A stretch of DNA of 10,291 bases, from positions 1 to 10,291 of the forward strand of contig DYNT01000033.1 of the NCBI GenBank assembly GCA_020720905.1, given 5' to 3'. The notes beneath the pieces are model-generated. The model did not search any database, was not told where the DNA came from, and worked only from the letters and a program-made list of their open reading frames with translations. Below, piece after piece: positions 1-6,186 of this stretch. This DNA is from Micavibrio aeruginosavorus. GTDB taxonomy: Bacteria; Pseudomonadota; Alphaproteobacteria; UBA9219. Both the position numbers and the translations under genes were made by a program. Position 1 is the first letter of the stretch, and each line of letters begins with the position of its first letter.

Positions 1-1374
1 CTGATACTGCGCGCTGTCCACCGTGCGCACTCGCGCTGAAATCCCCAGCCGTTCCAGCCCCCGCGCCCATTCCAGCGCGATCTTTTCCTCCGCCGGATCG
101 CTGAGCATCACATTAAACGCCACCGCTGCCCCTGTCGGAGAATACAGGCGCTCGCCACACATGACATAGCCCGCTTGTTTCAAAAGCTCCGCCGCCTTCA
201 ACAATTTTTCGCGTTGAGGAAAAACCTGTTGTCCTTCTCCCTCTGCCGCCAATTCCGAGTTCGGGAAAAAGCTGGCCGAGCGCCGGTAAAGCCCCTGAAA
301 CAGCGTGCGGTTGATCCACTCAAAATCAAACGCCAAATCCAACGCCTCTCGCAAAGCCACGTCCTTAAACAACGGGCGGCGCGTGTTGAGAATAAAACCC
401 AACAGCGCCTCAGTGCGCTTATGCGCAAAACGCTCCATCACAATGCGTCCATCCGCGACGGCCGGATGATCGTAAGCCCTCGCCCACTTCTTGGGATCGG
501 GCTCGCGCCGCAAATCGAACGCGCCCGCCTTGAACGCTTGCAAGGCCACGCTGTCATCGCGGTAGAAATCGATCCGCACCTCACCGAAATTATACAGACC
601 CCTTTGCGCGGGCACATCGCGCCCCCAGTAATCAGGATTGCGTGTGAGCGTCACACTGCGCCCCGCATCAACCTTTGTGATGCGATAAGGGCCGCTGGCA
701 ATTGGTGGGCGAAGCGTCGTCTGATTAAAAGGCCGATCCGCCCAATCATGCGCGGGCAGAACGGGCATCAAGCCCATAATAAGCGGCATTTCACGATCCC
801 ACGCGCCGCTGGCCTCGCGCTTGAAAAAAAACGTGACACTGAGGCTATCCAGCTTCTCAGCTTTTTCCACTTTTTTATAATAGGTGCGATGGTTGGGGCG
901 TCCTTGATCGCGTAGCGTCGTGAAAGAAAACACAACATCGTCCGCCGTCACGGGCTTTCCATCCGACCAACGCGCAGCGGGATTAAGATGGAAGGTGATG
1001 GAGGATCGATCCTCTGGCACGTCAACCGACTGCGCGAGCAAGCCATAGAGCGAAAACGGCTCATCCCAGCTTCGCGCCATTAGGCTTTCATACACCGCCG
1101 CCGAGGCAAAAAGGCCAAAGGCAGGGGACTGCGGCACGGTTCCGCGCACGATAAACGGGTTTAAACTGTCAAAGGAACCTACGACACCCAGCCTAAGCGC
1201 TCCCCCCTTGGGCGCGTCAGGCTTGGTATAGGAAAAATGCGTGAAGTCTTTAGCTTGCTTCGCCTCGCCATGCATGGCCAGCGACGTTTGAGGCGCTGCC
1301 CAAACAGCTGACGGACAAAGCGCCACGCAAAAAACAATCACCACAAGCTTTGTGGTTCTCACCACGCCCCTCAT
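1..1374 (-). CDS. yejA: YejA-like ABC transporter oligopeptide-binding protein (partial, C-terminus off the left edge)
   Basis: This is the periplasmic substrate-binding subunit of a peptide ABC importer (SBP_bac_5 family, COG4166 YejA type). The frame is open from the ATG at 1374 to base 1, giving 458 residues; the family is usually about 600, so roughly the last quarter is missing. Residues 1-26 form a signal peptide (basic start, hydrophobic core, cleavage after AVWA). The mature start carries the family wording MHGEAKQ, HFSYTKPDAPKGGALRLG and FDSLNPF (residues 34-74), followed by WSDGKPVTADDVVFSF near residue 137 and SGPYRITKV near 226, both typical of SBP_bac_5. Its ATG overlaps the TGA of the upstream pilin-like gene (ATGA at 1371-1374) and no good ribosome site precedes it, so translation is probably coupled. 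By analogy with yejABEF, permease and ATPase genes may follow beyond the left edge. Whether it binds dipeptides, longer peptides or microcin C-like substrates cannot be told. Confidence 0.93.
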   Translation of the reverse strand, partial: MRGVVRTTKLVVIVFCVALCPSAVWAAPQTSLAMHGEAKQAKDFTHFSYTKPDAPKGGALRLGVVGSFDSLNPFIVRGTVPQSPAFGLFASAAVYESLMARSWDEPFSLYGLLAQSVDVPEDRSSITFHLNPAARWSDGKPVTADDVVFSFTTLRDQGRPNHRTYYKKVEKAEKLDSLSVTFFFKREASGAWDREMPLIMGLMPVLPAHDWADRPFNQTTLRPPIASGPYRITKVDAGRSVTLTRNPDYWGRDVPAQRGLYNFGEVRIDFYRDDSVALQAFKAGAFDLRREPDPKKWARAYDHPAVADGRIVMERFAHKRTEALLGFILNTRRPLFKDVALREALDLAFDFEWINRTLFQGLYRRSASFFPNSELAAEGEGQQVFPQREKLLKAAELLKQAGYVMCGERLYSPTGAAVAFNVMLSDPAEEKIALEWARGLERLGISARVRTVDSAQYQ

Positions 1375-1988
1375 GGCACAGCGCAATGACTGTCCACGGG
1401 GCCCGTAGGAAGCGTGATAAAGACGACGAACTTTTGCGAAACGCTCCCGCTGTCATAGGACACTTCTTGCGTTGTAAACTTGGCCGCCGCACGCGTCAGG
1501 CCATCAACAATGGCCGAGCTGCTATTGCCCCCCGTAGGCGTTGTCCAAAGGCAACGCCCACCCGCATCGCCCGCATTGATATACATCCAATTGCTAAACC
1601 CTTGGGTTGCCACAGGAAGCGAGGCAGGGCGCAGACCTGTCCACAAAGATTGCTCAGCCCCGCCACCTGTCAAAGGATCATTGGGACATGTCAGGGTGGA
1701 AACCAGCGTCCCATTTGTTTGATCGGAACAAGGGTACTGATCGTTGGTGCATGGAGCGCTGGCAAAGTTTGTGCCGTTCACCAAATACTGCATTTGGCAT
1801 TCGCTGATTTTAGAGCGGATAAGGTTCGCTTGCCCCACAATATCTGCCGTTACGCGATCCGTAATACCGGCCGAGCCAAGGCTGCTGCCCCCTCCCGATG
1901 CAAAAACGCTTGCCAAAATCCCCAGCATCGCAAGAACGAAAAGGATCGGGCCAATGGCAATGCCTGCGGTTGGGTTAAGACGATTCAT
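1371..1988 (-). CDS. Pilin-like, membrane-anchored cysteine-rich protein of unknown function
   Basis: A 205-residue protein with one N-terminal hydrophobic helix (about residues 10-30, GIAIGPILFVLAMLGILASV) after a short polar leader, followed by a small Gly/Ser-rich stretch and an exported-looking domain. That layout resembles type IV pilins and pseudopilins, but the Glu at position +5 of classic prepilins is absent, so the match is degenerate. I recall similar N-termini in pilin-like proteins of alphaproteobacteria; I cannot name a family. The outer domain has six cysteines (64, 80, 87, 101, 146, 202), suggesting disulfides in the periplasm or outside. It starts 9 bp after the outer-membrane protein stop codon with AAGGG upstream, and its stop overlaps the start of the peptide-binding protein, so the three genes appear to be one transcript. 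The role is unknown; an anchored envelope protein is the safe statement. Confidence 0.8.
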   Translation of the reverse strand: MNRLNPTAGIAIGPILFVLAMLGILASVFASGGGSSLGSAGITDRVTADIVGQANLIRSKISECQMQYLVNGTNFASAPCTNDQYPCSDQTNGTLVSTLTCPNDPLTGGGAEQSLWTGLRPASLPVATQGFSNWMYINAGDAGGRCLWTTPTGGNSSSAIVDGLTRAAAKFTTQEVSYDSGSVSQKFVVFITLPTGPVDSHCAVP

Positions 1989-1997
1989 GTCATGCCC

Positions 1998-3089
1998 TTA
2001 ATAAAAGCTGTAGCGAAGCTGGAAGCCATATTCCAGCGTATGGTTATGGGGCTCATAGCCACAAACCAAGTAATAGGTTGTCCCATCCCCATCGGAACAG
2101 GCCGTGTCGGACTGATTGATGTTCCAATAATTGGAGAAGGGGCCAAACGCCCAATCGCGGTACTTGTACATAAGATCGCCGTGAAGGCCGTAGCCAGCCT
2201 TTTGACGATTTGTCAAATCGGGATAAGCCGCGCTGACATCGCTGAGGCGGCTTTTCTGCCGTCCATAGACCAATTGGTCAAACTCAGCCGTAAAAGCCAA
2301 CTGCGATCCATTAGGAAACATAAGGCGCTGTTGAAAGCCAACGGGAACGAAGAAATAATGGCTTTCGCGATTATAACCGCTGGCGCCCGTTGTCGTGACG
2401 CCTCGCGCATCGTTACGAAGATAGCGATACCCCGCGCCGACATAGGGCGTGAAGGCAAGATTATGCCACAAGAAATCACGCCCCATTGTCAAACGAGCTT
2501 CGGCAATCGAATTAGGGTCAGCCTCAGACTCGCCCGATCCCTTATAATGGACGGGGCCGCCGACATAGCGTCCGTCCACACGCGCCAGCCATTGATCCCC
2601 GAATGTCCCCGTGGCCGCCGCCGTGACGCCAAACTGCGCGCCTTGGGTTTTTACAGCCAAACTGGATTCATGATAATGATAGTGCGAACCTTGGATGCCC
2701 ACATCGATGGTCGCTTGCGTCCTTGGCTGGAGCGCCGTGTCCGGAGCATCCCTTTCCACAGGGGCTAAAACAGGCCGAGGCGGCAAAGGCGCAGGGGCGG
2801 GAATCCGTACTTCTGGCTCGCTCTTGACATCAATGGCTGGCAAATCCGTCCATGCAGGAGCCGCCTGCACAGCGACCTCAGCTTTCAACGGCGCTTGAGT
2901 CGAGCGCGACCGTTCGGCATGGCGAGACGTATAGGTTGAATAATGCGGGCCTTGACCGGGTTGATACAACCATTGTTGCGGTTGCCCCGCATTGGCCAGC
3001 GCAGGATCATACGCCAAGGCATAAGGGCTGCCCACCACAAGCGGGAGGAAAAGACCCAAAGCCGCTAACCCTTTTTTGCTGCTCGTCAT
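1998..3089 (-). CDS. Outer-membrane beta-barrel protein with proline-rich linker
   Basis: A 363-residue exported protein. The start at 3089 was chosen because AAGGAG lies 7 bases upstream and a clean signal peptide follows (residues 1-26, Lys-Lys then a hydrophobic core, cleavage after PYALA). A longer reading from 3170 would put a non-secretory 27-residue leader in front. Residues about 27-120 are low-complexity and rich in Pro, Ala and Gln. From about 125 to the end the sequence alternates polar and hydrophobic or aromatic residues, with many Tyr, Trp and Gly-aromatic turns, and ends in LRYSFY; an aromatic C-terminal residue is the usual BamA recognition feature of outer-membrane barrels. 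Two cysteines in the last hairpin (TACSDG and LVCGY) could form a disulfide. It heads a minus-strand operon with the pilin-like and YejA-like genes. The barrel may be a porin, an adhesin or a structural protein; no substrate can be inferred. Confidence 0.82.
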   Translation of the reverse strand: MTSSKKGLAALGLFLPLVVGSPYALAYDPALANAGQPQQWLYQPGQGPHYSTYTSRHAERSRSTQAPLKAEVAVQAAPAWTDLPAIDVKSEPEVRIPAPAPLPPRPVLAPVERDAPDTALQPRTQATIDVGIQGSHYHYHESSLAVKTQGAQFGVTAAATGTFGDQWLARVDGRYVGGPVHYKGSGESEADPNSIAEARLTMGRDFLWHNLAFTPYVGAGYRYLRNDARGVTTTGASGYNRESHYFFVPVGFQQRLMFPNGSQLAFTAEFDQLVYGRQKSRLSDVSAAYPDLTNRQKAGYGLHGDLMYKYRDWAFGPFSNYWNINQSDTACSDGDGTTYYLVCGYEPHNHTLEYGFQLRYSFY

Positions 3090-3238
3090 GCCGCGCTCCT
3101 TCTTCAATAACCGATCTCTGTCCAGAATCCTAAACCAAGAAGGGCAAGCTGAAAAGCAAGAATTGGACAAACGACTCTTTATGCTTTAGCTTTTGTGTTC
3201 AATATGCAACGCCACCCTAACATAAACAGAGGATTCTG

Positions 3239-4168
3239 ATGAGCTTAACCCATCGTGTACGCGAAATTCTTGATCATTATGAAGGCGAAACCCCCGGAAC
3301 CAAGGCCAATTTAGCGCGTATGCTGATGGCGGGTAAGCTGGGCGGCACAGGTAAGATGGTGATTCTACCCGTCGATCAAGGGTTTGAACATGGCCCTGCC
3401 CGCTGCTTTGCCGTCAATCCCGATGCCTATGATCCCCATTATCACTATAAACTAGCGATTGATGCGGGGCTTAATGCCTACGCCGCACCGCTTGGCTCGC
3501 TGGCCGCAGGAGCCGACACATTCGCTGGCGCGATCCCCACCATCCTGAAAATGAACAGCGCCAACAGCCTTTCGCGCCAAAAAGAAAACGCGGATCAAGC
3601 CGTCACGGCCAGCGTTGATGATGCTCTGCGCCTTGGTTGCGCGGCGATTGGCTTTACGATCTATCCAGGATCGGACAACATGTATAACCAGTACGAGGAA
3701 ATCCGCGATCTTTCTCGTGAAGCCAAGGCCAAGGGATTGGCTGTCGTCGTGTGGTCGTATCCTCGCGGCGGCGATCTCAGCAAGGATGCCGAAATGGCCG
3801 TGGACGTGATCGCCTATGGCGCGCACATGGCCACTTTGCTGGGCGCTAACATCATCAAGGTCAAGCTTCCAACGGCGTTCTTGGGCTTTAAAGAATCCAA
3901 AAAGGTCTATGAGGCGGAAAGCATCCCCGTCGCCACGATGGCCGAGCGCGTGAGCCACATCATGCAGTGCTGCTATGACGGCAAGCGCATCGTCGTCTTT
4001 TCAGGCGGTGCGGCCAAGGGCGAGGATAGCGTCATTGACGACGCCAAAGCCATCTATACCGGCGGCGGCAACGGATCGATCATTGGACGCAATTGCTTCC
4101 AGCGCCCGCGTGAAGACGCCCTGAAGCTCCTTGAGCAACTGATCGCGATCTATAAGGGCAAAGCATAA
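3239..4168 (+). CDS. fbaB: Fructose-bisphosphate aldolase class I (DhnA/FbaB type)
   Basis: A 309-residue cytosolic enzyme that cleaves fructose 1,6-bisphosphate to dihydroxyacetone phosphate and glyceraldehyde 3-phosphate in glycolysis and runs the reverse in gluconeogenesis, through a Schiff base with lysine. Visible family marks are LPVDQGFEHG (residues 43-52, with the conserved Asp46), VVWSYPRGG (170-178), GANIIKVKLP (202-211, carrying the candidate Schiff-base lysine, Lys207 or Lys209), and the phosphate-binding VVFSGGAAKG (252-261) and GGNGSIIGRN (277-285). Length and motif order fit the archaeal-type/DhnA class I group rather than the metal-dependent class II enzymes. The start is supported by AGAGGA about 6 bases upstream. 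It is transcribed divergently from the outer-membrane protein gene, with 149 bp between them that must hold both promoters, though I could not place either with confidence. Superoxide dismutase follows 66 bp downstream. Confidence 0.95.
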   Translation: MSLTHRVREILDHYEGETPGTKANLARMLMAGKLGGTGKMVILPVDQGFEHGPARCFAVNPDAYDPHYHYKLAIDAGLNAYAAPLGSLAAGADTFAGAIPTILKMNSANSLSRQKENADQAVTASVDDALRLGCAAIGFTIYPGSDNMYNQYEEIRDLSREAKAKGLAVVVWSYPRGGDLSKDAEMAVDVIAYGAHMATLLGANIIKVKLPTAFLGFKESKKVYEAESIPVATMAERVSHIMQCCYDGKRIVVFSGGAAKGEDSVIDDAKAIYTGGGNGSIIGRNCFQRPREDALKLLEQLIAIYKGKA

Positions 4169-4180
4169 AGCTTTGCCCTT
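4154..4180 (+). other. Perfect 11-bp hairpin spanning the aldolase stop codon
   Basis: AAGGGCAAAGC (4154-4164) and GCTTTGCCCTT (4170-4180) are exact reverse complements around the five-base loop ATAAA, and the aldolase TAA lies in the loop region. The stem is followed by CCCACAAAG rather than a U-run, so it is not a standard intrinsic terminator on the plus strand. It could protect the upstream mRNA from 3' exonucleases, or reduce read-through into sodB. The structure is seen directly; the role is inferred. Confidence 0.7.
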
Positions 4181-4234
4181 CCCACAAAGAAAAACGGCAG
4201 GATAGCCCCCTAAACCCTCAAAAGGACACCCCTC

Positions 4235-4849
4235 ATGTTGTTTGAGCTTCCCTCCTTGCCGTTTGATCCCTCCGCCCTAGAGCCGCATATGTCGGCGCAG
4301 ACACTCTCGTTCCACCATGGCAAACACCATCAGACCTATATCACCCAATTAAACGCTTTAATCAAAGATACGCCGCTCGCAGACATGCCCTTAGAAGATA
4401 TTGTCAAGCAAACCGCTACAAACGAAACCAAGGCGGGGATCTTTAACAACGCGGCGCAAGTATGGAATCATACATTTTTTTGGCAAAGTCTGTCCCCCCA
4501 AGGCGGAGGCCATCCCTCCCCGACTCTGGACGCAAAATTAACGGCAGCCTTTGGCAGCGTTGAGGCGTTCAAAGCCCTGTTTAAGCAAGCGGGCATGGCA
4601 CAGTTCGGCAGCGGTTGGGTTTGGTTGGTGGCTGATGCGGCAGGGGCGCTTAAAATCATCACAACAGGGAACGCCATGATGCCTTTGGCACAAGGCCTTA
4701 CACCACTGGTAACGTGCGACGTATGGGAACACGCCTATTATCTAGATTTTCAAAATCGCCGCGCTGCCTTTTTGCAAAGCGTCCTTGATCACCTCATTAA
4801 TTGGCGCTTTATCGAAAAGAACATCGAGGCTCTGACATCAAGAAGCTAA
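4235..4849 (+). CDS. sodB: Superoxide dismutase, Fe type
   Basis: A 204-residue cytosolic enzyme that converts superoxide to hydrogen peroxide and oxygen. Metal ligands can be read from position: His27 in LSFHHGKHHQTY, His79 in AQVWNHTFFW, and Asp162 and His166 in CDVWEHAYYLDFQNRR. Gln75 in NNAAQVWNH is the N-terminal-half glutamine that marks iron rather than manganese enzymes, and FGSGWVWLV (124-132) also fits the Fe/Mn family. The full length matches the family and there is no signal peptide. AAAGGA precedes the ATG by about nine bases. It lies 66 bp after the aldolase gene, on the same strand, with a hairpin between, so partial co-transcription is possible. An intrinsic terminator follows within 10 bp. 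Iron-only versus cambialistic metal use cannot be decided from sequence alone. Confidence 0.96.
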   Translation: MLFELPSLPFDPSALEPHMSAQTLSFHHGKHHQTYITQLNALIKDTPLADMPLEDIVKQTATNETKAGIFNNAAQVWNHTFFWQSLSPQGGGHPSPTLDAKLTAAFGSVEAFKALFKQAGMAQFGSGWVWLVADAAGALKIITTGNAMMPLAQGLTPLVTCDVWEHAYYLDFQNRRAAFLQSVLDHLINWRFIEKNIEALTSRS

Positions 4850-4854
4850 CGCTT

Positions 4855-4890
4855 AAGGCGCGCCCTTTTTTGACAAAGCGCCTTTTCTTT
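4855..4890 (+). terminator. Likely intrinsic terminator after sodB
   Basis: AAGGCGC (4855-4861) pairs exactly with GCGCCTT (4878-4884) across a 16-base loop, and the second arm runs into TTTTCTTT. It begins six bases after the sodB stop and ends before the TPP riboswitch, so it separates the two transcription units. The long loop makes it weaker than a textbook terminator. Confidence 0.6.
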
Positions 4891-4908
4891 CCTAAGCTTC
4901 CTTAACGC

Positions 4909-4985
4909 TTAACTGGGGTGCCCTTGTGACGGGGCTGAGATAAGACCCATTGAACCTGATCTGGGTTATGCCAGCGAAGGAAGTT
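4909..4985 (+). promoter_or_regulatory. TPP riboswitch (THI box)
   Basis: The conserved aptamer blocks are all present in order: CTGGGGTGCCC (4913-4923), GGCTGAGA (4933-4940), GACCCATTGAACCTGAT (4944-4960) and CTGGGTTATGCCAGCGAAGG (4961-4980). In the known aptamer the CTGAGA segment contacts the pyrimidine ring and the CTGG...CCAGCG arm contacts the pyrophosphate. P1 can form between AACT (4911-4914) and AGTT (4982-4985), and the P5 arm is CTGG/CCAG (4961-4964/4971-4974). The ribosome-binding purines AAGGAAG (4977-4983) lie inside the 3' end of the aptamer, six bases before the ATG at 4989. No terminator fits between aptamer and gene. Control is therefore most likely translational, with TPP binding hiding the ribosome site and lowering expression. 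Identification of the aptamer rests on sequence match to the known consensus. Confidence 0.96.
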
Positions 4986-4988
4986 TTT

Positions 4989-5840
4989 ATGCTGAAAGCC
5001 GCTTCTTTACAGACGCGATCGTGCCTGCCTTTTTTAGGGGGAGCGCGACCCTCGTCTGGCCGTCGCCTTCATCTTGCGTTTTCGCATCTTCAGCGCATCG
5101 GCAAAGGCGCCACGACGGACGTTTGGTTTTCGGACGGATTTTTGCCGGAGCAAGAGCCGCCGCTAACGTGGGCGGCGGTGAGGCAGTTTGAATTGTTGCA
5201 AGAGGCGGGCAATCTGGCCATCGAGGATTTGGATGTTGCCGACACGCGCCGCGCCTTTCAATCCATGATGAAGATGCGGGCGGGCGGGTATCGCGTGACG
5301 ATGATTATGATGGGCGATGCCACGGAAGAGCGCGAGCGCGATGATCTGGCTGTTGTGGATCAAAAGCTGCAAGAAGAAATCGCGCAGATGATCCACTTTC
5401 TGTATTTAAGCGAGATGAGCGAGCGTGCCAGCGCCCTGAATGCCACGGCGCTACAGCAGCGCACATGGTCGTGTGAGGACGCCTTGCCCCATATTATCCA
5501 AACACTGAGCGCCAAAAGCCTGTTCAAGCCAGAAAAAGAAACACTGGCCGAGAAAACCTTTCTCGCGCTTTTAAAAAAACTCCCCCCCCATCATATCGTG
5601 CATGATACGGCGATAGGCCTTGTCTTGCCCGATGCGACAAAGGAAAAAAACTGGATCTATTGCGCGGCAAGAGAAAACACCTTTGCCGCATTTCAAACAG
5701 CGATGACAACCGTTTTAGGCGGGCTGGATCAAAGCATGGCCACAATGCGTCACATGCGCGGGTATGGCGACCGTTTAGGCTCGCGTTTTGCAGGGTGGGG
5801 CAGCATGACGGAGCCCCTTCTTATACCAACAGCCCTATAA
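4989..5840 (+). CDS. Unrecognised 283-residue protein controlled by the TPP riboswitch
   Basis: I do not recognise this protein. The start at 4989 is chosen because AAGGAAG precedes it by six bases; an in-frame ATG at 4950 lies inside the riboswitch and is rejected. No signal peptide or membrane helix is evident, so it is probably cytosolic. Residues 40-55 (GATTDVWFSDGFLPEQ) and 61-85 precede a methionine-rich patch (93-109, with MMKMRAGG and MIMMGD). A charged, probably helical segment (about 112-160) follows, then a Lys/Pro-containing middle and a Gly/Met-rich C-terminus (RHMRGYGDRLGSRFAGWG, 254-271). It does not resemble the ThiC, ThiD, ThiE, ThiG, TenA, ThiM or thiamine-transporter sequences I know. 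The riboswitch nonetheless ties it to thiamine status, so a role in thiamine synthesis, salvage, transport or use is the working inference. It stands alone: a terminator lies upstream and a converging gene downstream. Confidence 0.8.
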   Translation: MLKAASLQTRSCLPFLGGARPSSGRRLHLAFSHLQRIGKGATTDVWFSDGFLPEQEPPLTWAAVRQFELLQEAGNLAIEDLDVADTRRAFQSMMKMRAGGYRVTMIMMGDATEERERDDLAVVDQKLQEEIAQMIHFLYLSEMSERASALNATALQQRTWSCEDALPHIIQTLSAKSLFKPEKETLAEKTFLALLKKLPPHHIVHDTAIGLVLPDATKEKNWIYCAARENTFAAFQTAMTTVLGGLDQSMATMRHMRGYGDRLGSRFAGWGSMTEPLLIPTAL

Positions 5841-5858
5841 AAGGACTTATAAATCTTT

Positions 5859-5875
5859 GACAGGCCGCTCCTGTC
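5859..5875 (+). other. Short hairpin after the riboswitch-controlled gene
   Basis: GACAGG (5859-5864) and CCTGTC (5870-5875) pair across CCGCT, 19 bases after the stop codon. No U-run follows, so a terminator call is weak. It may help end or protect the transcript of the upstream gene. Confidence 0.35.
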
Positions 5876-5882
5876 CCACCCC

Positions 5883-5912
5883 CTCGTCATCCCGCACAGC
5901 GGATGGCGCGAG
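5883..5912 (+). repeat. Partial copy of the GTCATCCCGCAC repeat
   Basis: CTCGTCATCCCGCAC at 5883-5897 is repeated exactly at 5931-5945, 48 bp downstream. After these 15 bases the first copy diverges (AGCGGATGGCGCGAG) and lacks the closing TGCGGGACCC half, so it looks like a truncated or decayed member of the family described at 5933-5987. Confidence 0.6.
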
Positions 5913-5932
5913 AGAGCCAGACGTCCCCCTCT

Positions 5933-5987
5933 CGTCATCCCGCACGGAGCGTTTGACCGCGTCAAACGCGCAGATGCGGGACCCAAG
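5933..5987 (+). repeat. Palindromic intergenic repeat, copy 1 (plus orientation)
   Basis: The element folds as nested stems: CCCGCA (5939-5944) pairs with TGCGGG (5975-5980), and inside it GCGTTTGAC (5949-5957) pairs exactly with GTCAAACGC (5961-5969) around CGC. It lies in the non-coding gap between two converging genes (5841-6186). Its outer sequence matches copy 2 at 6072-6122 in inverted orientation, while the inner stem differs. Such elements resemble the REP-like or palindromic units dispersed in many proteobacterial genomes; no mobility protein is encoded here. Confidence 0.75.
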
Positions 5988-6035
5988 GGGCTGGGGACGA
6001 TTTTGTGGTTTTGTGAAAAAGGAAAAAGCTTTCAA

Positions 6036-6071
6036 CCTGCCTACGCTGCGTCGCAGCTTCGGCAAGGCAGG
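6036..6071. repeat. Third palindrome of the intergenic cluster
   Basis: CCTGCCT (6036-6042) pairs with AGGCAGG (6065-6071), and inside it GCTGCG (6045-6050) pairs with CGCAGC (6052-6057) around a single T. It abuts repeat copy 2 directly. It has no U-run on either strand, so it is listed as part of the repeat cluster rather than as a terminator. Confidence 0.6.
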
Positions 6072-6122
6072 CTGGGTCCCGCATCTGCGCGACGCTCACG
6101 CGTCGCTTCGTGCAAGATGACG
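6072..6122 (-). repeat. Palindromic intergenic repeat, copy 2 (minus orientation)
   Basis: Read on the minus strand this copy runs from CGTCATC through GCACGAAGCG to GCGCAGATGCGGGACCCAG, matching copy 1 at both ends. The inner stem is GCGACG/CGTCGC instead of GCGTTTGAC/GTCAAACGC. Eighteen bases (TGGGTCCCGCATCTGCGC, 6073-6090) are the exact reverse complement of 5968-5985 in copy 1, so the two copies could also pair with each other. The rest of 5841-6186 shows no supported gene. Confidence 0.75.
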
Positions 6123-6186
6123 CTAGGGGGAAGGACTGTCCATGACAAAAACAAAGGTGTCCGTTCATCGGGCAGTTGGCATTAAG

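Noticed and set aside
175..915. Plus-strand open frame of 246 codons
   Set aside because: It is antisense to the YejA-like gene, whose frame is open throughout and carries clear family motifs.
1350..2768. Long plus-strand open frame of 472 codons
   Set aside because: It lies antisense to the outer-membrane protein and pilin-like genes, which have signal peptides, ribosome sites and sensible composition; its own translation has no recognisable features.
3452..3958. Minus-strand open frame of 168 codons
   Set aside because: Antisense shadow of the aldolase gene.
4950..4988. Upstream in-frame ATG for the riboswitch-controlled gene
   Set aside because: It lies inside the conserved TPP aptamer and has no ribosome site; the ATG at 4989 has a proper one.
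5883..6122. Possible CRISPR array
   Set aside because: Repeats are few, in opposite orientations, internally palindromic and not regularly spaced; no cas gene is present.
5857..6185. Several short overlapping open frames on both strands
   Set aside because: They consist of the palindromic repeats read in different frames, with no ribosome sites or family resemblance.
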